Shown: in pieces, positions 29,345-38,893 of the stretch | How positions within the stretch are numbered: the first letter of the stretch is position 1 | How the letters are laid out: each line of letters begins with the position of its first letter | The notes under the pieces: model-generated | Told to the model about the DNA's origin: nothing | Database searches by the model: none | What the model saw: the letters and a program-made list of their open reading frames with translations, nothing else | Translations under genes and position numbers: made by a program | From: Amaricoccus sp. | GTDB lineage: Bacteria > Pseudomonadota > Alphaproteobacteria > Rhodobacterales > Rhodobacteraceae | Length of the DNA stretch: 64,000 nucleotides | Reading direction: 5' to 3' | Assembly: GCF_017993425.1 (NCBI RefSeq) | Contig: NZ_JAGOMQ010000009.1 | Span: 52,316-116,315 of the forward strand

Positions 29345-30431
29345 CTAGCCGCCCTTGCGGAACATGGAGCGCAGCAGCGCCGTGAGGCTGAAGCCGCGGG
29401 TCTCCATGCCGATCAGGACCGCGAGAATGATGAAGGCGCCGACGAACGCGCCCTGCCAGTTCGAGTCGATCCCCGCCATCAGCAGCGCGTTGCGGATCAC
29501 CTCGAGGAGCGCCGAGCCGACGATGGCGCCATAGGCGGTGCCGACGCCGCCCATCAGGTTCGCCCCGCCGATAACCGTCGCGGCGATGACGCGCAGCTCA
29601 TAGCTCTGCCCGAGCGCGTTGATCGCCGATCCGGCGTAGCCGAGGATCAGCAGCGAGGCCACCGAGGCGCAGAACGCCGAGAACACATAGGTCTGGAACT
29701 TGATCCGGTCGACGTTGACGCCGGTCATCCGCGCCGCCTGCTCGTTGCCGCCGATGGCGAAGAGATGCTTGCCCCAGGGCTTGTAGATGAAGACGTAGCC
29801 GACGATCAGCGCCAGCAGGACCATCACCCAGAAATGCGACGAGAACGCCGGGATCCAGTGCGGAAAGATGCTGTCGGGATGGCCGGACGGGAACTTCGCC
29901 TGCCCGATCGCCTTCACGATCGGCGCGTCCGGCCCGAACTTGTAGAGCATCTGGTTGCCGGAGAACACCACCGCGAGCGAGCGGGCGATCGACATCATGC
30001 CGAGCGTCACCACGAAGGACGACATGCCGACATAGGCCACGAAGAAGCCGTTGACCGCGCCGCAGGCGAGGCCGGCGACCATGCCCATGGCGAACGCGAC
30101 GTACCACGGGTATTCCCAGGTCAGGAACAGCCCCGCGACGATGGCGACGAGCCCCATGATCGAGCCGACCGACAGGTCGATGCCCCCGGTGACGATCACG
30201 CAGGTCATCCCCAGCGCCATGATCCCGAACGGCGCGAAGTTCCGGGTGATGTTGGAGATGTTCTGCGCCGTCATGAACGAGGGCTGGTAGAGCCCGATCA
30301 CCACCGACAGCGCGATGAGCGCCAGCGTCACCCAGAACGCCTGGCTGGCGAAGAGCTTCTGGCGCAGCGTGCGCTCGGAGATGCCGGTGACGTCGGAGAT
30401 GCGCGCGTGATCGGCGGAGGTCCGTGCGGTC

Positions 30432-30442
<11 letters not shown>
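29345..30442 (-). CDS. Sugar ABC transporter permease (RbsC type)
   Basis: A 365-residue integral membrane protein with about ten hydrophobic segments. The family motif I-T-R-N-F-A-P-F-G-I-M-A-L-G-M-T and G-G-I-D-L-S-V-G-S-I-M-G-L is present, as is the coupling region A-A-R-M-T-G-V-N-V-D-R-I-K-F. It pairs with the upstream ATPase, whose stop it overlaps by 11 bp, and with the binding protein 47 bp downstream. It imports a monosaccharide across the inner membrane. Confidence 0.94.
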
Positions 30443-31172
<730 letters not shown>

Positions 31173-31305
31173 CGCATCCTCCCTCGGGCCGGTCGCGTCT
31201 GTCGCGCGCTGGGCCCTGGCGGCCATTTCTGCCATGCGGCCGGCCGCCAAATCAAGCCGCATGGCGCGCAAAGGTTTCCGCGCGACGGAAAACCCCGCCG
31301 CCCCG

Positions 31306-31674
31306 TCAGAAGCAGAGCATCTCCGCCTCCGCCTGCGCCCGGCGCAGCTCCGCGGTGATCTCGCGCACCACCGGCGCGCCGCCGCGGAACATCGCCCCGC
31401 GCTCGCCCGGGGCGAGCCGCATCCGGAGCACCGTCTCCGCCTCCACGTAGTCGTCGTAGGAGACGATCCCGGCGATCTGGTCGATCGAGCAGGAGCAACG
31501 CGTCAGCGCGTCCTGGGTCTGCCCGTTCGTCGCCATGCAGGCGAAGACGTACTCCGCCCGCGCCGAGGTCGGATAGTCGTTGACCGCCGGCGCCACGGGA
31601 ACCGTCTGCGCCGCCGCCCCCCCGGCGAGCGCCGCCATCAGCGCGCCGAAAGGCCCGAGACCACGAAGCCGCAT
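31306..31674 (-). CDS. Small secreted Cys-containing protein of the PQQ cluster
   Basis: A 122-residue protein with a signal peptide (about residues 1-22, ending G-A-A-A-Q). The mature part contains F-A-C-M and R-C-S-C-S-I-D-Q-I-A, a closely spaced Cys pair that could bind metal or haem-like cofactors or form disulfides, and ends M-L-C-F. I do not recognise a named family, but similar proteins occur in PQQ-linked alcohol oxidation clusters. It follows the previous gene by one base, so is the last gene of the regulatory operon. Confidence 0.75.
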   Translation of the reverse strand: MRLRGLGPFGALMAALAGGAAAQTVPVAPAVNDYPTSARAEYVFACMATNGQTQDALTRCSCSIDQIAGIVSYDDYVEAETVLRMRLAPGERGAMFRGGAPVVREITAELRRAQAEAEMLCF

Positions 31675-31675
31675 C

Positions 31676-32287
31676 TCACTCCTCCGCCACCAGCGTCATC
31701 CGCTCATGATATCCGCCCTCGCCGTCCGCGGTATCGGCGGAAAGCTCGAGGATACGCGCCGGATCGGCGGGATCGAAGCGCAGCCGGATCACGAGATCGG
31801 CAAAGGGCCCCATCCGGCCGCGGTTCGGGTTGCCGGCGAAGGGCGCCAGCTCGACCTCCCGCACCGCCCCGTCCGCCGCGCCGAGATCGGCGGCGACCAG
31901 CGCCTCGCGGATGCGGTTGCGGATGTAGAACGGGCTGCCGCCGGTCGCCTCGGCCATCGCCCGCACGTTGTTCTCGAGGAAATAGAGCAGGAACGGGTTG
32001 GCCGTGCCGGGGCCGAACGTGCCGACCGGCTGCGCCGCCCCGTCGCCCGTCTCACGCACCAGCCGCAGCTCGTCCGGGCTCACGACCTCGAGCCGGATCC
32101 GCCCGTCCGCGACGTCCGTCACCGTCATGCCCTCGGCCTCGGGCACGTCGCGCGTCTCGGCATAGACCACGGCGCTTCCCACCTCGGCGCCGGCGAAGAG
32201 CCGCGGGGCCATCAGCAGGTCGCTCAGCGCCGCGGCCCCCGCTGGCGCGGCGGCGAGGCAGGCCAGGGCCAGCACAGCATGTCTCAT
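31676..32287 (-). CDS. Secreted protein of the two-component operon
   Basis: A 203-residue protein with a signal peptide (residues 1-19) and a beta-rich mature part with no recognised domain. Motifs such as G-T-A-N-P-F-L-L-Y-F-L-E-N-N-V-R and G-R-M-G-P-F-A-D-L-V-I-R-L-R stand out. It overlaps the response regulator gene by 4 bp, so it is co-translated with the sensors. A periplasmic sensing or enzyme-assembly role is possible but unproven. Confidence 0.75.
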   Translation of the reverse strand: MRHAVLALACLAAAPAGAAALSDLLMAPRLFAGAEVGSAVVYAETRDVPEAEGMTVTDVADGRIRLEVVSPDELRLVRETGDGAAQPVGTFGPGTANPFLLYFLENNVRAMAEATGGSPFYIRNRIREALVAADLGAADGAVREVELAPFAGNPNRGRMGPFADLVIRLRFDPADPARILELSADTADGEGGYHERMTLVAEE

Positions 32288-32967
32288 TCCACATCCTTCA
32301 TCGTCAGCTGGAAGCCCCGCCCGCGCAGGGTGCGCAGCGTGAGCCCGTAATCCGCCAGCGCCCCGAGCTTGCGCCGCAGGTAGCCGACATAGACGTCGAC
32401 CACGTTCTCCGTGGCGCCGCCGTGCGGGGCCCAGAGCGCATCGAAGATCTCGCCCCGCGTCGCCACCTCGCCGCCCCGCGCGATCAGCCAGGCGAGCAGC
32501 TCGCCCTCCCGCTCGGTCAGCGGCACCGGCCGCGGCCCCCCCGTCACCATCCGCGTCGCCGGGTCGTAGACCAGCCCCGCGAGCCGCATCGGCTCCTGCC
32601 GCGGCGCGGCGCGGCGGAGCTGCACCTCCAGCCGCGCGAGCAGCTCCGAGAGCTGGAAGGGCTTCACCACGTAGTCCTGCGCCCCGGCGTCCAGCCCCTC
32701 GGCGCGGTCCTCGACCCGCGCCAGCGCGCTCAGCATCAGCGCCGGGGCCCGGAAGCCGCGCCGCCGCATCTCGGCGAGCGTCGCGGCCCCGCTCTCCGCC
32801 CCGAGCATCATGTCGACGATCGCCGCGTCGACGCCGCCCGCGCCGGCCCGCGCAAGCGCCGCCTCGCCGGTCTCCGCCCAGTCGACGTCATAGCCGGCGG
32901 CCCCGAGGCCGCGGCGCAGGAGCGACGCGATGTCGGGATCGTCCTCGACCACCAGCACGCAGACCAT
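32284..32967 (-). CDS. OmpR-family response regulator
   Basis: A 227-residue regulator. The receiver domain (1-120) has the acidic pair E-D-D, phosphoacceptor D in A-I-V-D-M-M-L-G, and K in V-V-K-P-F. The C-terminal winged helix includes L-T-E-R-E-G-E-L-L-A-W-L and V-D-V-Y-V-G-Y-L-R-R-K. The ATG at 32967 gives M-V-C-V-L-V-V-E-D-D. It is 2 bp downstream of its cognate histidine kinase. Confidence 0.93.
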   Translation of the reverse strand: MVCVLVVEDDPDIASLLRRGLGAAGYDVDWAETGEAALARAGAGGVDAAIVDMMLGAESGAATLAEMRRRGFRAPALMLSALARVEDRAEGLDAGAQDYVVKPFQLSELLARLEVQLRRAAPRQEPMRLAGLVYDPATRMVTGGPRPVPLTEREGELLAWLIARGGEVATRGEIFDALWAPHGGATENVVDVYVGYLRRKLGALADYGLTLRTLRGRGFQLTMKDVE

Positions 32968-32969
32968 CC

Positions 32970-34490
32970 TCAGGCCGCCTCCGTCCCCGCGAGCGGCAGC
33001 GTCATCACGAGCCGCAGCCCGCCCGCCGCCGGCGCCTCCGCCCGGAGGTCGCCGCCGTGAGCCTCGACCACCCACCGGGCGAGCGCAAGCCCCACGCCGA
33101 ACCCCGGCGCCGCCGCGCCCTCCCCGCGCGCGAAGCGGTCGAACGCCGCCCCGAGCCGCGCCGCCGGCATCCCCGGCCCGTCGTCCGCGATCTCGACCAC
33201 CGCGCGCCCGCCCCCGGCGCGCCCGGCGATCGTCACCGTCGCGCCGCGCCCCGCGTACTTGGTGGCGTTCTCGAGGATCCCGCCGATCACCTGCCGCAGC
33301 CATTCCGCGTCGCCCGTCACCGGCAGCTCCGGCATCTCCGCCCGCCGCGCCGTCACCCCCGCCCGCGCCAGGAGCGGCGCCGCATCGGCCAGCGCCGCGT
33401 CCGCCGCCACGGCGAGGTCGAGCGCCGCGCGCTCCAGCTCCAGCTGCCCGCTCTCGGACCGCGCCACCCGCAGCAGGTCCTCGATCCGCCGCGTCAGCCG
33501 CAGCGCCCGGCCGCGGATGGTGGCGAAGCTCGCCTGCAACGCCGGGTCGGAATGGCGCGCCCCGAGCTCCGCCTCGCCGAGGATGACGGTCAGCGGCGTG
33601 CGCAGCTCGTGGCCGACGTCCGCGAAGAACCGCCGCCGCTCGGCGTCGGCGCGCGAGAGCCGCAGGTTCGCCCGGCTCAGCTCCGCCGTGCGCTCCGCCA
33701 CCGTGGCGTTGAGCCGCGCCCGGTCGCGCGCGACCCGCGCCGCCGCCAGCCGGACCCGCGCCAGCAGCAGGCCGAGCTCGTCATGCCCGCGCAGCCCCGG
33801 CGCGCCGGCGGCGAGCGCCTCGGCCGCCGCGGTCGCCGAGGTCAGCCGCCGGAACAGCGGCCGCAGCGTCCAGAGCCACAACCCCGCCAGCGCCAGCGGC
33901 GCGGCGAGCCCGACGGCGATGGCGAGCCGGTGCAGCCGGCGGCGCAGCACGTCCATCGCCGCCATCGCCTCGTCGCGGCGGCGGGTCTCCTGCCCCGCCT
34001 GCGCCGCGGCGAGCGCCGGCACCTGCGCGGCGTTGTAGGCCGCCATGTCCCATTCCGGGCTACCCGGCCGCTTGCCGGCGAGCTGCTCCTCCAGCCGGTC
34101 GACCAGCGCCCGGATCCGCGCCGGGGTCACCGCGCCGCGCACCCGCATCTCCGCCTCGGTCTCGCTGGGCGCCGCCGCCACGTCGGACGCGACCAGCGCC
34201 TCGATCGCCTCGATCGCCGCGCGCAGCTGCGACGGGTCGGGCGTCGGGCCGTTCGGCGCGAGCCAGCCGAGCATCCACTCGTTCATCCGCGACGACAGCG
34301 CGCCATAGGCCTCGATCCGCCGCTGCGCCGCCAGCGCCTCGGCGGCGAGCGCCTGCGTCCGCGCGAGGCCATAAACCGCCAGCCCCGCCCCGGCGACGGC
34401 GAGCGCGGCGAGCGCCAGCGCGCCCAGCATCAGCCGCGCGCGGAGCCCCGCGCGGCAGCGCGCGCCGCCTCCGCCCCAAAGGCGCCGCAC
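32970..34490 (-). CDS. Membrane sensor histidine kinase
   Basis: A 506-residue kinase. Two membrane segments (about residues 20-42 and 190-212) flank a periplasmic helical sensor region of some 150 residues. A HAMP-like linker follows. The H-box is V-G-H-E-L-R-T-P-L (His near 295) and the ATP-binding part has N-box E-N-A-T-K-Y and G-box D-D-G-P-G-M. It phosphorylates the adjacent OmpR-type regulator. The signal is unknown; the cluster suggests an alcohol-oxidation-related cue. Confidence 0.92.
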   Translation of the reverse strand: MRRLWGGGGARCRAGLRARLMLGALALAALAVAGAGLAVYGLARTQALAAEALAAQRRIEAYGALSSRMNEWMLGWLAPNGPTPDPSQLRAAIEAIEALVASDVAAAPSETEAEMRVRGAVTPARIRALVDRLEEQLAGKRPGSPEWDMAAYNAAQVPALAAAQAGQETRRRDEAMAAMDVLRRRLHRLAIAVGLAAPLALAGLWLWTLRPLFRRLTSATAAAEALAAGAPGLRGHDELGLLLARVRLAAARVARDRARLNATVAERTAELSRANLRLSRADAERRRFFADVGHELRTPLTVILGEAELGARHSDPALQASFATIRGRALRLTRRIEDLLRVARSESGQLELERAALDLAVAADAALADAAPLLARAGVTARRAEMPELPVTGDAEWLRQVIGGILENATKYAGRGATVTIAGRAGGGRAVVEIADDGPGMPAARLGAAFDRFARGEGAAAPGFGVGLALARWVVEAHGGDLRAEAPAAGGLRLVMTLPLAGTEAA

Positions 34491-34494
34491 CGCC

Positions 34495-35883
34495 TCAGGC
34501 CCCGCCGCGACGCCGCTCGCGGGACGCCGGAGCCGCGGCCGCCGGCGGCGCGCCGAGCAGCGCGGCGAGCGCCCGGCGCAGCTCGCCCTCGCCCACCGGC
34601 TTCTCGAGCAGCGGCGCGCCGAACGGCGCGGCCAGCGCCCGGATCTCCGGCCCGCCCTCGGCGCTCACCACCAGCGCCGGCGCCGCCCGCCCCAGCCGGC
34701 GCCGCACCGCCTCGATCGCCTGCACCCCGGTCTCCTCGCCGTCGAGGCGAAAGTCGGTCAGCACCACGTCGGGCTCCCAGCCTGCGGCGACCACGGCGCG
34801 CGCCTCGGCGATGCTGCCCGCGTCCGCCACCTCCATCCCCCAGCTCCCGAGCAGCATCCCGAAGGCCTCGCGCATCCCCCGGTCGTTCTCGACGATCAGC
34901 GCCCGCCGCCCCGCCAGCGCATCCGCCCCCGCCGCCGCCCCGCCGGCGGGGACGCTCTCCTCCGGCGCGAGGCAGACCCCGCGCATCAGCGGCAGCCGCA
35001 CCCGGAACCGCGACCCCCGCCCCACCGCGCTCACCAGCGCCACCTCGTGCCCGAGCTGCTGGCAGGCCCGCCGCACGATCGAGAGCCCGAGCCCGCTCCC
35101 CGGCGCGTCGGTCCGCGACAGCCGCTCGAACTCGTTGAAGATGCGGTCGTGATCCGCCGGCCCGATCCCCGGGCCTCCGTCCTGCACCGTCAGCCACGCC
35201 CCCGGACCGTCCCGCTTCAGCCCGACCACCACCTTCGGCCCGGTCGAGTACTTCAGCGCGTTGATGATCAGGTTCTGCGCGATCTGCCGCAGCAGCACCG
35301 GGTCGCTCAGCACCGTCTCCGTCGACGGCACGAAGCGCAGGTCGATCCCCCGCGCCGCCGCCAGCGGCTGCAGGTCGATCGCCAGCCGCTGGAACAGCCG
35401 GCTGATCGCCACCGGCCCGGGATTGGCCTCGAACGCCGCGCTGTCCAGCCGCGCAATGTCCAGCAAGGCCCGGATCAGCTCCTCCGCGCTCTCGAAGCTC
35501 GCGATCACCCGCCCGATGAGATCCGCCTGCACCGTATCGCCCGCCAGATCCTCGAGCTGCCCCAGGAACAGCCGCCCCGCGCTCAGCGGCTGCAACAGGT
35601 CGTGGCTCGCCGCCCGCAGGAACCGCGACTTCGCCCGGTTCGCCTCGTCCGCCGTCTCCCGCGCCGCCGCAAGCTCCGCGTTCCGCGCGCCCAGCTCCGC
35701 CAGCGCCCGCTCCAGATCGGCGTTCCGCTCGACGATCTCGCGCTCCAGCATCGCCGCCGTCCGCGTCAGCGACCACGACGAGCCGCGCACGTCGTCCATG
35801 CGCTCCAGCCGCTGGATCAGCGCGTCGTTGATCCGCGTCAGCTTCTCGATCCGCCGCGCCTCGTCGTCAGTCGCCCGCAGCAT
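34495..35883 (-). CDS. Soluble hybrid histidine kinase with C-terminal receiver
   Basis: A 462-residue protein with no membrane segment. An N-terminal coiled coil (1-85) leads to the H-box A-A-S-H-D-L-L-Q-P-L (His near 94), the H-D-L-x-Q-P-L subclass seen in NahK/ErcS-like kinases. The catalytic domain has N-x-x-x-x-A-L-K-Y and D-G-G-P-G-I. A receiver domain ends the protein with D in V-L-T-D-F-R-L-D (near 377). The start at 35883 overlaps the FIST gene by 17 bp. It probably receives input from the FIST protein and feeds the LuxR-type regulator at the head of the operon. Confidence 0.92.
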   Translation of the reverse strand: MLRATDDEARRIEKLTRINDALIQRLERMDDVRGSSWSLTRTAAMLEREIVERNADLERALAELGARNAELAAARETADEANRAKSRFLRAASHDLLQPLSAGRLFLGQLEDLAGDTVQADLIGRVIASFESAEELIRALLDIARLDSAAFEANPGPVAISRLFQRLAIDLQPLAAARGIDLRFVPSTETVLSDPVLLRQIAQNLIINALKYSTGPKVVVGLKRDGPGAWLTVQDGGPGIGPADHDRIFNEFERLSRTDAPGSGLGLSIVRRACQQLGHEVALVSAVGRGSRFRVRLPLMRGVCLAPEESVPAGGAAAGADALAGRRALIVENDRGMREAFGMLLGSWGMEVADAGSIAEARAVVAAGWEPDVVLTDFRLDGEETGVQAIEAVRRRLGRAAPALVVSAEGGPEIRALAAPFGAPLLEKPVGEGELRRALAALLGAPPAAAAPASRERRRGGA

Positions 35884-37033
35884 GGATCCCGCCCGGCTCC
35901 AGGAAGGCGAGCCCCACGAAGGTCTGGTTGACGTGCAGCCCGCCATGCTGCTCGCCATAGGTGTTGAACCCCGCCACCCGGTGCTGCCGGTAGATCCGCC
36001 CCACCGCCTGCCCGAGCCCCGCCTGCTCCAGCGCGATCCGCCGCAGCACGCAGTCGAAGCCGAGGATCAGCGCCGCCGGCCCCAGCCCCGCCATCCGCGC
36101 CTCCAGCCCCTCCGTCATGCTGCCGGCGCGCCCCAGCGTCATCGTCGTCCCGGTCTCCACCGAGGACATCAGGCTCAGCCCCCGCTCCGGCGTCACCGCC
36201 TGGATCGCCCGCACCGCATGCCGCCCGCCCATCCGCGTCAGCAAGGGATGCGCCGCGAACGCCCGCGGCCCCAGCTCCGCCTCCGCCACCCCGATCAGCC
36301 GCGCATACTCCTCCGCCGCCGGCTCGGCGTTGATCGTCAGGATCACCCGCTCCTCGGGCAGCGCCTCCGTCACCACCATCCGCCCGCTCGCCGGGGTGAA
36401 ATGGTCGAACACCACCTCCTCGACCGGAAAGGCGCTGGCCACGAGGCAGAAGATCGCGCTCTCGGCATGGCTCTCGCCGTCGAGCGCCAGATGCGTCCGC
36501 CCGAACCTCAGCCCGTCCCCCGCCGAGCCCCCGAGCACCGGCAGGTCGCCGAGCGCCGCATCGACCGTCGCCGCCACCACCTCCTCGCGCCGCGACAGCC
36601 CGTCGATCATCAGCAGCCCGAACCGCGACCACCCCGGCGCCACCGGCCCGAACCCGCCCGCCATCTTCCTCAGCGCCCGGATCCAGTCGAGCGCCATGTG
36701 CTGGCGCAGGTCGCGCAGCCACACCGCCTCGGCGCGGAACGACGCCGCCGGAAAGGCGATCGCCACCACCCGGTCGTCGCGATAGCCCCCGAACGCGAAG
36801 CCGCCCGCCGACGAGCACCCCAGCACCCGCGCCCCCGGCCCCAGCGCCTCGCGCAACTCCCCGGTGATCTGCGCCAGCGTCGCGCCCTCGGCGACGAAGA
36901 CCAGCACCAGAGCCGGCGCCACGCCCCCCAGCGCCGCGCGCAGCTCCGCCGCCGCGGCCCGCGGCTCGCCCGGCACCGACACCACCCGCGGGCGCAGCCG
37001 CGGGCCCGACAGCTCCCGCGCCCGCGCAGCCAC
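35867..37033 (-). CDS. FIST-domain sensory protein
   Basis: A 388-residue cytoplasmic protein with FIST N (about 20-215) and FIST C (about 220-375) domains. Typical features are the N-terminal R-V-L-G-C-S-S-A-G-G-F-A-F and the late G-C/R-F-D-C-V-L-R-R and Y-G-E-Q-H-G-G-L-H-V-N-Q segments. FIST proteins bind small ligands, possibly amino-acid-like, and pair with histidine kinases. It sits between the LuxR-type response regulator and the hybrid kinase, with coupled spacing. Confidence 0.92.
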   Translation of the reverse strand: MAARARELSGPRLRPRVVSVPGEPRAAAAELRAALGGVAPALVLVFVAEGATLAQITGELREALGPGARVLGCSSAGGFAFGGYRDDRVVAIAFPAASFRAEAVWLRDLRQHMALDWIRALRKMAGGFGPVAPGWSRFGLLMIDGLSRREEVVAATVDAALGDLPVLGGSAGDGLRFGRTHLALDGESHAESAIFCLVASAFPVEEVVFDHFTPASGRMVVTEALPEERVILTINAEPAAEEYARLIGVAEAELGPRAFAAHPLLTRMGGRHAVRAIQAVTPERGLSLMSSVETGTTMTLGRAGSMTEGLEARMAGLGPAALILGFDCVLRRIALEQAGLGQAVGRIYRQHRVAGFNTYGEQHGGLHVNQTFVGLAFLEPGGIHAAGD

Positions 37034-37047
37034 GGCCCGCCGCCCGC

Positions 37048-37746
37048 TCAGTGCGTGAACAGGCGGGCCTTGCTGGCGAGCAGCGCCGCCTGGGTCCGGT
37101 TCCGCACGTTGATCTTGGTCATGATGGCGGCGATGTGGGTCTTCACCGTCGCCTCGGCGATCGAGAGCTCGTAGGAGATGATCTTGTTCGGCCGCCCCTG
37201 GCAGATCAGCCGCAGGATCTTCATCTGCTGCGGCGTCAGCGAGGCGAAGCCGCGCGCCAGCGCCGCCGCCTCGCCGGCCCCGGCCGCCTCGACCTCGACC
37301 CCCTCCGGCACCACCGTCTCGCCCGCCCAGATCCGCCCGAAGGCGTCGATCATCTTGGCCCGCGGCAACAGCTTGCCGACATAGCCGCTCGCCCCCGCGC
37401 CCATCGCCGCCGAGACCACCTCGGGCTCCAGATCCGCCGAGATCACCGCGATCGGCGCGGCGCCGACCGCCCGCCGCAGCGCGATAACCCCGGCCACGCC
37501 CTCGGCGTCCGGCAGGTTGAGGTCGAGCACCACCGCATCCGGCGCGCCCTCGTCATGCACGCTGGCGAGCGCGGCGGCGATGCTCGACGCCACGCGCACC
37601 TTGCGCAGGCCGAAGGCGAAGGCGACCGTCGCGGAGAGCGCGTCGCACATCAGCGGATGATCGTCGACGACCAGAACGTCGGCGACCGCGTCGTCCTCTC
37701 CCTGGGTCAAGTCGCCGGCGACGGCTCGGACGGGACCATGTTCCAA
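37048..37746 (-). CDS. NarL/LuxR-family response regulator
   Basis: A 232-residue regulator, the first gene of the operon. The receiver has D-D-H-P-L and phosphoacceptor D in V-V-L-D-L-N-L-P-D (near 74). The LuxR helix-turn-helix covers about 168-228 with L-T-P-Q-Q-M-K-I-L-R-L and A-E-A-T-V-K-T-H. Regulators of this class with a FIST/hybrid-kinase partner control quinoprotein alcohol oxidation in Pseudomonas and Rhodobacterales. An internal start about 20 residues in is possible, since the receiver proper begins at V-A-D-V-L-V-V-D-D. Confidence 0.92.
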   Translation of the reverse strand: MEHGPVRAVAGDLTQGEDDAVADVLVVDDHPLMCDALSATVAFAFGLRKVRVASSIAAALASVHDEGAPDAVVLDLNLPDAEGVAGVIALRRAVGAAPIAVISADLEPEVVSAAMGAGASGYVGKLLPRAKMIDAFGRIWAGETVVPEGVEVEAAGAGEAAALARGFASLTPQQMKILRLICQGRPNKIISYELSIAEATVKTHIAAIMTKINVRNRTQAALLASKARLFTH

Positions 37747-37880
37747 GACTTCGCTCCCTTATGGCGGCAGGATTCTGCGCCTGCGCTGCTGGAAGGGATA
37801 CTAGTGCGTCGGGCGGGGGATTCCCACGCCTTTTTCCTCACGATCTTCTTACGATCGCCCGCGCTCCGTCCCGGCGGAGC

Positions 37881-37935
37881 GGCAAGGTCCTTCCTCGAAA
37901 GCGCCGTTGGGAGACGTGCGCAGGTCTCCCGGCTC
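37881..37935 (+). repeat. Dispersed hairpin repeat, copy B (partial)
   Basis: A GGGAGAC / GTCTCCC hairpin (37909-37930, 8-base loop GTGCGCAG) is preceded by GGAGCGGCAAGG as in copy A, and followed by GGCTCGAC. The loop and flanks match the palindrome of copies A, D and E in position, but with imperfect centre. It lies upstream of the LuxR-type regulator gene. Confidence 0.65.
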
Positions 37936-37965
37936 GACCTGCCGATCCCGCCAGTCCAACGAAAT

Positions 37966-37978
37966 CATACTGCACGAC
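37966..37978 (+). repeat. Solo copy of the MITE-like terminal repeat
   Basis: CATACTGCACGAC differs by one base from the 13-bp terminal repeat of the element at 19298-19631. No matching partner end was recognised nearby, so it could be a remnant or chance. Confidence 0.35.
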
Positions 37979-38059
37979 ACGAGGGGGGCGCACCCTCATG
38001 ACCAATCGCCCGCGATGCTTGACGAGCTCGGACAGATGCGAGCGAGCGACATCTCGGCC

Positions 38060-38270
38060 ATGCTTGTTTGCGCGCAAATATATTTTGAAATATATTTGCA
38101 AATATTTTGAATATAAACGGTGAAAATCATTGCATAATCATCAGCGCCGCATTTCGCGGCGCCGTTCGACTCACTTCGAACTGGCGCCTTCTCCGCCCCA
38201 ACCGCTCCGCGTCGAGCAGGTTGACATGCGCCTGTCAACCTGCAGGAGCCGTCGCGAGGCGAGACGGCGC
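38060..38270 (-). repeat. Dispersed hairpin repeat, copy C (reverse orientation)
   Basis: Read on the minus strand this copy has, in order, a hairpin with arm GCAGGTTGACA (38216-38243), CCAGTTCGAAGTGAGTCG, a hairpin GCGCCGC-GAAAT-GCGGCGC (about 38142-38161), the box GCAATGATTTTCACCGTT and a long A+T-rich tail of AAATATTT/AAATATATTT words (38066-38115). Copies D and E share this order. The first hairpin's arms differ from those of copies A, D and E but still pair perfectly. The rest of the 37747-38293 gap holds no gene. Confidence 0.85.
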
Positions 38271-38293
38271 CGCTCCTCGACCACTTGCCGACC

Positions 38294-38893
38294 TCACTCC
38301 GCCTTCGGCAGCAGCGCCTCCACCGCCCGCCCCAGCGCGAAGGCGCGCTGCTCGAGGATCACCGGGGTCTCGCAGACATAGGTCAGCGACTGCTGGCGGT
38401 CCTGGAAGATGCGCATCGACCAGTCGAGATCCTTCTCCACCGCGTCCATCCGGTCGAAGTCCTTCGGCTCCGCCGCCTCCAGCGCCGTGAACTGACGCCG
38501 CAGATCCTCGATCCGCGTCTCCAGCCCCTCCTGCTTGTGCGCGTAGCGGGTGATCCCGTCCATCACCCGGTCGCGCGCCAGGTTGATGTGCTCGAAGGTC
38601 GCGACGAAGAGCGCCGTCAGCGCCCCGGCGTCGTGGTCCGCGGCGAAGGCGGCGATCTCCGCCTCCGCCGTCTCCAGCGGCGTGCGCCGCAGCGCCAGCG
38701 CCTGCGCCAGCTTCTGCACCTCGGGGCTCGCCGCCAGCTCCGTCACCGCCGCGTCCGGGACCGGCCCGCCCCAGACCTGCGCCAGCGACAGATGCGGCTG
38801 GCGGCGCTGGATGCACGGCCAGTCCGGGTCGGGCGGCCCCGCCGCCCAGGCCGGGGCGGCGACGAGAAGGCCGAGAAGCGTGGCGCGGATCAT
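38294..38893 (-). CDS. Secreted helical protein of the PQQ alcohol cluster
   Basis: A 199-residue protein with a signal peptide (residues 1-17) and a largely helical mature part. The N-terminal P-D-W-P-C-I-Q-R-R and C-terminal Y-V-C-E-T-P-V-I-L-E-Q-R are notable; the two Cys may pair. It is the last gene of the ABC-exporter operon, overlapping the permease stop region by 4 bp. I do not know its family. By context it is a periplasmic partner of the ABC system. Confidence 0.75.
   Translation of the reverse strand: MIRATLLGLLVAAPAWAAGPPDPDWPCIQRRQPHLSLAQVWGGPVPDAAVTELAASPEVQKLAQALALRRTPLETAEAEIAAFAADHDAGALTALFVATFEHINLARDRVMDGITRYAHKQEGLETRIEDLRRQFTALEAAEPKDFDRMDAVEKDLDWSMRIFQDRQQSLTYVCETPVILEQRAFALGRAVEALLPKAE

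Noticed and set aside
38107..38490. Short open frames starting M-N-I-N-G-E-N-H-C in the dispersed repeats
   Set aside because: Similar peptides appear opposite copies D and E too, but other frames are also open. The similarity follows from the repeat's DNA, copy D breaks the frame near its start, and no ribosome-binding site is consistent.
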